64,000 bases of DNA. Origin: Nocardioides litoris. GTDB taxonomy: Bacteria; Actinomycetota; Actinomycetes; Propionibacteriales; Nocardioidaceae. Below the pieces are notes generated by a model, which was not told where the DNA came from, ran no database searches, and saw only the letters and a program-made list of their open reading frames with translations. The DNA lies in NCBI RefSeq assembly GCF_006346315.1, contig NZ_VDMR01000003.1:310001-374000 (forward strand), given 5' to 3'. Within the stretch, counting starts at the first letter, position 1, and each line of letters opens with the position of its first letter. The translations under genes and the position numbers were made by a program. Of the stretch, positions 58,522-64,000 are shown in pieces.

Positions 58522-59300
58522 CGCGGGGTCTCGCCCTCGGCCTGCTTGGACAGCGGGTCGGCGCTGCCCTGCTGGCCGGCACCGAGCTGGCCGGGCGCCT
58601 GCGGGGCGGAGAGGCCCTTGAGCCGGGCGAGCTCGAGCTCGACGTCGGACTGGCTGCTGAGCGAGTCGAGCTCACGGGCGATGTCGTCACCGGGCTGGGC
58701 GGTGACGTCGTCGAGCGCACCGGAGGCGATGAGCTCGTCGATGGCGCCGGCGCGGGCCTGCATCTGGGCGGTCTTGTCCTCCGCGCGCTGGATGGCCATG
58801 CCGACGTCGCCCATCTCCTCGCCGATGCCGGAGACGGCCTCGTTGATGCGGGTCTGCGCCTCGGCCGCGGTGTAGGTGGCCTTGATGGTCTCCTTGCGCG
58901 TGCGGAACGCCTCGACCTTGGCCTGCAGGCGCTGCTGGGCCAGGACGAGCTTCTCCTCCTCGCCCTGCAGCTGCGCGTGCTGGGCCTGGAGGTCGGAGAT
59001 CTGCTGGGTGAGCCCGGACTTGCGGGTGAGCGCCTCGCGGGCGAGGTCCTCGCGGTCCATCTGCAGGGCCTTCTCGGCCTGGGTCTGCAGCTTGCCGGAC
59101 TGCTGCTCGAGCTGGTTGATCTGCAGCTCGACGCGCTTGCGGCTGGTGGCCACGTCGGCCACGCCGCGGCGCACCTTCGAGAGCAGCTCCAGCTGGCGCT
59201 GGTAGCTGTAGTCGAGGGTCTCGCGCGGGTCCTCGGCGCGGTCGAGCGCCTTGTTGGCCTTGGCCCGGAAGATCAGGCTCATCCGCTTCATCACGCTCAT
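58518..59300 (-). CDS. pspA: PspA/IM30 family phage-shock protein
   Basis: A 260-residue, mostly coiled-coil protein that polymerises on damaged cytoplasmic membrane: an amphipathic start MSVMKRMSLIFRAKANKALD, then long heptad helices (LSKVRRGVADVATSRKRVEL, LEQQSGKLQTQAEKALQMD). The C-terminus adds a Gly/Gln-rich tail. The ATG at 59300 is chosen because TAGGGT lies 6 nt upstream; a GTG two codons earlier would fall between the -10 box and this start. First gene of pspA-pspAA-htpX-pspAB. Confidence 0.95.
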   Translation of the reverse strand: MSVMKRMSLIFRAKANKALDRAEDPRETLDYSYQRQLELLSKVRRGVADVATSRKRVELQINQLEQQSGKLQTQAEKALQMDREDLAREALTRKSGLTQQISDLQAQHAQLQGEEEKLVLAQQRLQAKVEAFRTRKETIKATYTAAEAQTRINEAVSGIGEEMGDVGMAIQRAEDKTAQMQARAGAIDELIASGALDDVTAQPGDDIARELDSLSSQSDVELELARLKGLSAPQAPGQLGAGQQGSADPLSKQAEGETPR

Positions 59301-59306
59301 GGCCAC

Positions 59307-59312
59307 ACCCTA
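59307..59312 (-). promoter_or_regulatory. -10 box of a leaderless psp operon promoter
   Basis: TAGGGT on the minus strand, 6 nt before the pspA ATG at 59300. A TACCCT box for the divergent gene (59348-59353) lies about 36 bp away. Confidence 0.6.
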
Positions 59313-59362
59313 TGCCGCGGCGGCAAGGTCGTCACCGGCCCTGCGGGTACCCTGGTGGCGCC

Positions 59363-59914
59363 ATGAAGCTGCGCCGATCGAAGCCCGACGAGGCCACCAG
59401 CGAGGTCACCCTCGCCAAGCCCGGGGGGAAGGGCCGACCCACCCCCACCCGCAAGGAGGCCGAGGCCGCTGCGCGGGCCAAGGCCAAGGTCCCGCGGACC
59501 CGCAAGGAGCAGATGCAGCGCCAGCGCGCGCTGCGCTCGGAGTCGAGCCAGAAGGTCCGCCAGGGCATGAAGGACGGCGACGAGCGCTACCTGCTCCCCC
59601 GCGACAAGGGCCCGGTGCGCCGCTTCGTGCGCGACTTCGTCGACGCCCGCTTCAGCTTCGCCGAGGTGGTCATCCCGCTGATGTTCGTCGCGATCTTCGT
59701 GCCGGCGCTGGTGCTGCCGCTGTTCCTCGTGCTGCTCATCGACCTGGTGTGGATGCGCTCGCGGCTGCGCAAGGCGCTGGCCGAGCGGTTCCCCGAGGAG
59801 TCGATGAAGGGCACCACCTACTACTCGATCACCCGGGCGATGCAGATGCGGTTCATGCGGTTGCCCAAGACCCAGGTCAAGATCGGCCAGGAGCTCCCCG
59901 AGCGCTACCGCTGA
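59363..59914 (+). CDS. DUF3043 membrane protein
   Basis: A 183-residue conserved actinobacterial protein. It has a basic N-terminal region (KPGGKGRPTPTRKEAEAAAR, RTRKEQMQRQRALR), GDERYLLPRDKGPVRRFVRD, two membrane helices (EVVIPLMFVAIFVPALVLPLFLVLL region) and a C-terminal KGTTYYSITRAMQMRFMRLP. These match DUF3043. Function unknown. It diverges from pspA with 62 bp between starts and has a TACCCT box 9 nt before its ATG. Confidence 0.92.
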   Translation: MKLRRSKPDEATSEVTLAKPGGKGRPTPTRKEAEAAARAKAKVPRTRKEQMQRQRALRSESSQKVRQGMKDGDERYLLPRDKGPVRRFVRDFVDARFSFAEVVIPLMFVAIFVPALVLPLFLVLLIDLVWMRSRLRKALAERFPEESMKGTTYYSITRAMQMRFMRLPKTQVKIGQELPERYR

Positions 59915-59941
59915 GGCGTCCGCACCCCGACCCCGACGCAC

Positions 59942-59979
59942 CACCGCCCGGCACCTCGATCGCGAGGGGCCGGGCGGTG
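59942..59979. terminator. Hairpin terminator between convergent genes
   Basis: An 11-bp outer stem CACCGCCCGGC/GCCGGGCGGTG and an inner CCTCG-ATCG-CGAGG stem stack into one hairpin with a single A-G mismatch. It can serve the DUF3043 and aldo/keto reductase genes. Confidence 0.8.
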
Positions 59980-60002
59980 TCGTCGTACGGCGGGGCCGTG
60001 GG

Positions 60003-61013
60003 TCAGCCGAAGGACTCGGTGCGCCTCGGCGACTGCGTCTTGGCCGGGTCGCGCTCGACCACGTCGCCGACGACCTCGTCGATGGCGTCGAGCGCCGACT
60101 GCTCGAGCACGACACCGGCGGCCTTGACGTTGTCGGTGACCTGCTCGGGCCGGGAGGCGCCGATGATCGCCGAGGAGACGTTGGGGTTCTGCAGGGTCCA
60201 GGCGACGGCGAGCTGGGCCAGGCTGAGGCCGGCCTCCTCGGCGATGGGCTGCAGGCGCTGGACGCGCTCGAGGACGTCGTCGTCCAGCCAGCGCTTGATC
60301 ATGTCGGCGCCGCCCTTCTCGTCGGTGGCCCGGGAGCCGGCCGGGTGCTCCCCGCCCGGCTTGTACTTGCCGGTGAGCACCCCCTGGGCGATGGGCGACC
60401 ACACGACCTGGCCGATGCCGAGCTCCTCGCTGGTCGGCACGACCTCGGCCTCGATGACCCGCCACAGCATGTTGTACTGCGGCTGGTTGGAGACCAGCGG
60501 CACGCGCAGCTCGGTGGCCAGCTCGTGGGCGGCGCGCAGCTCCTCGGCCCGCCACTCCGAGACGCCGATGTAGAGGGCCTTGCCGGCGCGGACGACGTCG
60601 GCGAAGGCGAGCATCGTCTCCTCCAGCGGCGTCTCGTGGTCGAAGCGGTGCGCCTGGTAGAGGTCGACGTAGTCGGTCTGCAGCCGCTGCAGCGACCCGT
60701 CGATCGACTCCAGGATGTGCTTGCGGGACAGGCCGTGGTCGTTGTGGGCGCCGGGGCCGGTCGGGAAGTAGACCTTGGTGAAGATCTCCAGGCCGGCGCG
60801 GCGCTCGCCCTTGAGGGCCTCGCCGAGGACGGTCTCGGCCGCGGTGTTGGCGTAGACGTCGGCGGTGTCGAAGGTCGTGATGCCCTCCTCCAGCGCCTGC
60901 CGCACGCAGGCCTTGGCGGCGTCCTCCTCCACCTGTGAACCGTGGGTGAGCCAGTTGCCGTAGGAGACGGCCGAGACCCGCAGGCCGCTCCGTCCGAGGT
61001 TGCGAAACTCCAT
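60003..61013 (-). CDS. Aldo/keto reductase
   Basis: A 336-residue NADPH-dependent TIM-barrel oxidoreductase. Catalytic Asp and Tyr lie in TFDTADVYANTAAETVLG, Lys in IFTKVYF, and His in DLYQAHRFD. WSPIAQGVLTGKY and SSAIIGASRPEQVTDNV form the cofactor-binding end. It belongs to the Kv-beta/YghZ-like branch. Substrate unknown. The ATG at 61013 is fixed by TAGGTT 7 nt upstream. Divergent from the GNAT gene. Confidence 0.95.
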   Translation of the reverse strand: MEFRNLGRSGLRVSAVSYGNWLTHGSQVEEDAAKACVRQALEEGITTFDTADVYANTAAETVLGEALKGERRAGLEIFTKVYFPTGPGAHNDHGLSRKHILESIDGSLQRLQTDYVDLYQAHRFDHETPLEETMLAFADVVRAGKALYIGVSEWRAEELRAAHELATELRVPLVSNQPQYNMLWRVIEAEVVPTSEELGIGQVVWSPIAQGVLTGKYKPGGEHPAGSRATDEKGGADMIKRWLDDDVLERVQRLQPIAEEAGLSLAQLAVAWTLQNPNVSSAIIGASRPEQVTDNVKAAGVVLEQSALDAIDEVVGDVVERDPAKTQSPRRTESFG

Positions 61014-61020
61014 GCCGGCC

Positions 61021-61026
61021 AACCTA
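61021..61026 (-). promoter_or_regulatory. -10 box of a leaderless promoter for the aldo/keto reductase
   Basis: TAGGTT on the minus strand, 7 nt before the ATG at 61013. Confidence 0.55.
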
Positions 61027-61044
61027 GCCACCACCACCTGGTGC

Positions 61045-61050
61045 CATGAT
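61045..61050 (+). promoter_or_regulatory. -10-like box for the GNAT gene
   Basis: CATGAT lies 7 nt before the ATG at 61058, in the same 13-nt string that precedes the hydrolase start at 4731. The in-frame ATG at 61046 lies within the box. Confidence 0.4.
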
Positions 61051-61057
61051 CGGCGCC

Positions 61058-61612
61058 ATGGCTGCTCCCACCGGACCGACCGCCGACGTCTCGGTCCGGG
61101 TCGCCTGGGCCGACGACGCCGACGCGATCGCGGCGGTGCAGGTGAGCGCCTGGGCCGTGCAGTACGCCGACGTCCTGCCCGCGGGGGCGCTGCCCGACGA
61201 CCCGGCGCCGGTCGCCGAGGCCTGGCGCGCGTCGCTCGGTCGTCCCGCCGACGCCCGGCAGCGGGCCCTGGTGGCCCTCGAGCGCAACCGGGTGGTCGGG
61301 TTCGCGGTCACCGGACCGGCAGGTGACCCCGACTGCGACCCGGTCGCCGACGGCGAGGTGGGCGAGCTCGTCGTGCTGCCCGACGAGCAGGGCAAGGGTC
61401 ACGGCAGCCGCCTGCTCCAGGCCTGCGCCGAGACGCTGCAGGCCGACCGGTTCACCCGGGCCGTGACCTGGACGCTCGCCGGCGACGACGACCGCCGGGC
61501 GTTCTTCACCGGCGCGGGCTGGGCGCCCGACACCGCCCACCGCGAGCTCGACCTCGACGGGTCGGGCGAGACGACGGTCAAGCAGGTCAGGCTGCACACC
61601 GCCCTGGCCTGA
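61058..61612 (+). CDS. GNAT-family acetyltransferase
   Basis: A 184-residue single-domain GNAT. It has VRVAWADDADAIAAVQVSAW at the N-terminus, the acetyl-CoA loop DEQGKGHGSRLLQACAETLQ preceded by VGELVVLP, and a C-terminal FFTGAGWAPDTAHRELDLDG. Substrate unknown. The protein ends with VKQVRLHTALA, like many actinobacterial RimI-type GNATs. A tandem-repeat region follows. Confidence 0.9.
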   Translation: MAAPTGPTADVSVRVAWADDADAIAAVQVSAWAVQYADVLPAGALPDDPAPVAEAWRASLGRPADARQRALVALERNRVVGFAVTGPAGDPDCDPVADGEVGELVVLPDEQGKGHGSRLLQACAETLQADRFTRAVTWTLAGDDDRRAFFTGAGWAPDTAHRELDLDGSGETTVKQVRLHTALA

Positions 61613-61715
61613 GGGGTGGCCGGCACCGGGCCTCGAGGCCGCGCAGCCGGCGTGCGCGACCCCACCCCCGGAGGTCGAGGAAGGCGCGCTGGCGCCTGTC
61701 TCCAGACCCGCCAAC

Positions 61716-61959
61716 GGCTGCGGTCGTGTGGTCTCGAGACGGGACTCCGTCCCTCCTCGACCACCGTGCGGCCACCGGCTGCAGTCGTGTGGTCTCGAGA
61801 CGGGACTCCGTCCCTCCTCGACCACCGTGCGGCCACCGGCTGCGGTCGTGTGGTCTCGAGACGGGACTCCGTCCCTCCTCGACCACCGTGCGGCCACCGG
61901 CTGCGGTCGTGTGGTCTCGAGACGGGACGTCGTCCCTCCTCGACCACCGTGCGGCCACC
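61716..61959. repeat. Four tandem 61-bp palindrome-containing repeats
   Basis: A 61-bp unit starting GGCTGCGGTCGTG occurs four times almost identically. Each contains GTGGTCTCGAGACGGGACTC...CCTCGACCAC, which can fold into a hairpin (GTGGTC/GACCAC outside, ACGG/CCGT inside). The fourth copy carries an ACTCC to ACGTC change. The period is not divisible by three, so it is non-coding. The 440-bp gap between genes contains this array, a terminator hairpin and nothing else I can name. Confidence 0.95.
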
Positions 61960-61993
61960 GGCTGAGGTGCGAGGAGCGGGCCCGGACGCGGAG

Positions 61994-62033
61994 AACGGGG
62001 TCCGTGCCGGTTCCGTCCGGCACGGACCCCGTT
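61994..62033 (-). terminator. Terminator hairpin after the M4 peptidase gene
   Basis: A perfect 17-bp stem AACGGGGTCCGTGCCGG/CCGGCACGGACCCCGTT with a 6-nt loop, 19 bp after the stop codon. No U-run follows. Confidence 0.85.
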
Positions 62034-62052
62034 CGTCAGGGGTGGGGCTGGG

Positions 62053-63687
62053 TCAGCCGACGCTGACCGCGCTCCACGCGGCGGCGACGGCGTTCTGCTG
62101 GGCGCTGCCGGCGCCGTACAGGTCGCGGGCGGCGTTGAGGGTGGCGGTGCGCGCCTGGGCGTAGGTGGTGCCCGAGGTGAAGTAGGTCGTCAGCGCGCGG
62201 AACCAGATCTTCTCGGCGGCCTCGCGCCCGATGCCCGTGACGGTCGAGCCGTTGCAGGTCGACGAGCTGTGCGCCTTGCCGCCGATCGTCTTGGCGCCCG
62301 AGCCCTCGGCGAGCAGGTAGAAGAAGTGGTTGCCCACGCCCGAGGAGTAGTGGACGTCGAGGTTCTTGGTGCCGGCCGTGTAGCAGTTGGGCGACTGGCC
62401 GTCGGCGATCGGGTTGTCCATGCGACGGAAGCCGGCGCCGTTCTTGAGGTCGAACTCCTCGCCGATGTAGTAGTCGCCCGGGTCGTTGGCGTTGGCGGCG
62501 TGGAACTCGACCATCGTGCCGAAGATGTCGGAGGTGGCCTCGTTGAGGCCACCGGACTCGCCCGAGTAGGTCAGGTTGGCGGTGTTCTCGGTGACGCCGT
62601 GCGACATCTCGTGGCCGGCCACGTCGAGGGAGACGAGCGGGCCGAAGTTGGCGCCGTCGCCGTCGCCGTAGGTCATCTTCTTGCCGTCCCAGAAGGCGTT
62701 GACGTAGCCGTTGCCGTAGTGGACGCGGCTCGGCGCGGCGGTGCCGTTGCCGAAGATGCCGTTGCGGCCGAGCTCGTTCTTGAAGTAGTCGAACGTCTGG
62801 GCGTGGCCGTAGTGGGCGTCGACGGCCGCGGTCTCGCGGTTGGCGTTGGAGCCGGTGCCGAACGACGCGTCGGGGCTGGTGTAGGCCACGCCGGGGACGC
62901 AGCCGACGTTGAGGATCGTGCACAGGGCGCCGTCCTCGCGGTTCTGGGCGTCGGTGGTCTTGGCCCCGCCGTGCACCGGGTCGGTGAGCGTGAAGCCGCT
63001 GCCGGACTGGGTGACCTGGATCGGCACGGTGCCGCTGTAGAGCGAGCGGCCCTCGCCCTCGGCGGTGTGGATGCCCTCGACGCGACGGATGACGTCGCCG
63101 GTGCGCGCGTCGACGTACGTCGACAGCCGGCTCGGCGTGCCGTCGGACTGGCGGCCGACGGTGACGACCTCCCACGCCAGGCGAGGGGTGGCCCCACGAG
63201 CGTCGACGACCAAGCGGGGGGCCTGGTCGCTCGCGCGCAGGTTGCGGATGTCGCGGGTGCCCGCGGCGGGGGCCAGCGTGCGGCTGAGCGCCTTGGCGGC
63301 GCCGAGCACCGGCTCGACCACGAGGTCGACGGGCGTCTTGAGCGTCTGGCTCACCGACTCCAGGTCGGCGTCGGGGGCCTGGTGCACGACGAGGTCGCCG
63401 CCCAGCACCGGCAGCCCGCGGTAGGAGCGCTCCATGCGGACGTGGGTGCCGCCGTCCCGGTCGACGATGACGTCGGTGGTGGTGAGCTCCTGCTCGACGC
63501 TGCCCCGCGCGGCGGCAGACCCGGTGAGGGCGTCGACCGCCCGGGAGACGGCCTGGGCCGGCGTCGGCTTGGCGGTGACGGCCGGGTCGGCGGTGGCGAC
63601 CGCGGCGACCGAGGCCGAGGCGGGCTGCAGGCCGGCGACGCCGACGACCGCCACCGCGGCAGCGGCCAGTCCGAGAGATGTGCGCAT
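62053..63687 (-). CDS. Secreted M4 (thermolysin-like) metallopeptidase
   Basis: A 544-residue pre-pro-enzyme. It has a signal peptide (about 1-25, ending ASAS), a propeptide with FTP/PepSY-like segments (MERSYRGLPVLGGDLVVHQA, TYVDARTGDVIRRVEG), then the catalytic domain. The zinc site is AGHEMSHGVTENTANLTYSG with GGLNEATSDIFGT supplying the third ligand Glu, and the active-site His lies in NLDVHYSSGVGNHFF. It is secreted and matured by removing the propeptide. ATG at 63687 is preferred since GAGGA lies 6 nt upstream, inside an alternative ATG at 63699. Confidence 0.96.
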   Translation of the reverse strand: MRTSLGLAAAAVAVVGVAGLQPASASVAAVATADPAVTAKPTPAQAVSRAVDALTGSAAARGSVEQELTTTDVIVDRDGGTHVRMERSYRGLPVLGGDLVVHQAPDADLESVSQTLKTPVDLVVEPVLGAAKALSRTLAPAAGTRDIRNLRASDQAPRLVVDARGATPRLAWEVVTVGRQSDGTPSRLSTYVDARTGDVIRRVEGIHTAEGEGRSLYSGTVPIQVTQSGSGFTLTDPVHGGAKTTDAQNREDGALCTILNVGCVPGVAYTSPDASFGTGSNANRETAAVDAHYGHAQTFDYFKNELGRNGIFGNGTAAPSRVHYGNGYVNAFWDGKKMTYGDGDGANFGPLVSLDVAGHEMSHGVTENTANLTYSGESGGLNEATSDIFGTMVEFHAANANDPGDYYIGEEFDLKNGAGFRRMDNPIADGQSPNCYTAGTKNLDVHYSSGVGNHFFYLLAEGSGAKTIGGKAHSSSTCNGSTVTGIGREAAEKIWFRALTTYFTSGTTYAQARTATLNAARDLYGAGSAQQNAVAAAWSAVSVG

Positions 63688-63854
63688 GGTGGTCCTCATC
63701 CGTTCGTGCGGCGCCCACGGAAGGGCGCCGTTCCTCGGCCGAGGGTGCTACGCGCGGTCTGGACCGGTCGACCGTCTCGACGCCCCACGTTTGTGCAGCG
63801 CAGGTTCCTGAGGCACCTGCGACACCGCGTCGCAGGTGGCGCGGGAGGGGCGGC

Positions 63855-64000
<146 letters not shown>

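Noticed and set aside
61716..61959. A possible CRISPR array
   Set aside because: There are no unique spacers; the whole 61-bp unit repeats, and no cas genes are in the window.

Overview
The window is a very GC-rich (about 70 percent or more by eye) actinobacterial chromosome segment, most likely from Nocardioides or a close relative in the Nocardioidaceae. This is inferred from gene content: an aa3 oxidase plus a bc1 complex with a diheme QcrC, DUF3043, a PspA-PspAA-HtpX-PspAB module, a bifunctional DnaQ/GIY-YIG protein, an actinobacterial c-di-AMP riboswitch and vWA-TadB. Many starts carry TANNNT 6-7 nt upstream, as in leaderless transcription. I see no tRNA, rRNA, CRISPR array, integrase or transposase.

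Layout. 1-5.9 kb: a small HTH gene, a LuxR-type response regulator, a GTGA-coupled histidine kinase and flavin-reductase-like protein, a PlsC acyltransferase, a GNAT protein, a hydrolase and a membrane protein. 5.9-12.3 kb: a minus-strand cluster (SRPBCC protein, ArsA-like ATPase, an acidic protein with a PDQ repeat, two ROK sugar kinases) divergent from an acyl-CoA synthetase. 12.5-22.5 kb: a tad/Flp pilus locus with CpaB, TadZ, TadA, a vWA-TadB fusion, TadC, its own histidine kinase and response regulator, two nucleotide-identical flp genes with duplicated upstream regions, and a third Flp-like pilin. 22.5-27.5 kb: a gluzincin-like membrane protein, an NlpC/P60 hydrolase behind a c-di-AMP riboswitch, a CxxC mini-protein, the DnaQ/GIY-YIG nuclease and a stand-alone RAM-domain protein. 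27.6-31.8 kb: a 1168-residue secreted FnIII-like repeat protein and a YgjV-like/GNAT fusion. 31.8-44.1 kb: trpD, a receiver-like protein and ctaG, then ctaE-qcrCAB, and in the opposite direction ctaC-ctaD-ctaF; between the two respiratory operons lie an L,D-transpeptidase and a decayed secreted-protein gene. 44.1-50.6 kb: cysteine desulfurase, TusA, a PfkB kinase, HesB/ErpA, glycerate kinase, GNAT and NadA. 50.6-55.4 kb: an MFS exporter with a partner, a pyrimidine-dimer-glycosylase-like protein, a WYL regulator divergent from DinB and a frameshifted VOC gene, then a 39+39 bp inverted repeat. 55.4-64 kb: a GAF histidine kinase, the psp operon, DUF3043, an aldo/keto reductase, GNAT, four 61-bp tandem repeats, an M4 metallopeptidase and the 3' end of dapB.

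How the genes fit together. Cell-surface biology recurs: Tad pili, the FnIII-like surface protein, NlpC/P60, L,D-transpeptidase, M4 protease and the Psp envelope-stress module. The tad HK/RR pair probably controls pilin expression. An 18-bp 7-4-7 dyad found upstream of flp1, in degenerate form upstream of flp2, and upstream of the FnIII-like gene is a candidate shared operator. The respiratory chain genes are almost complete. The most unusual items are the vWA-TadB fusion, the duplicated flp cassettes, the 7-4-7 dyads, the palindromic and tandem non-coding repeats, and the widespread leaderless-promoter signature.
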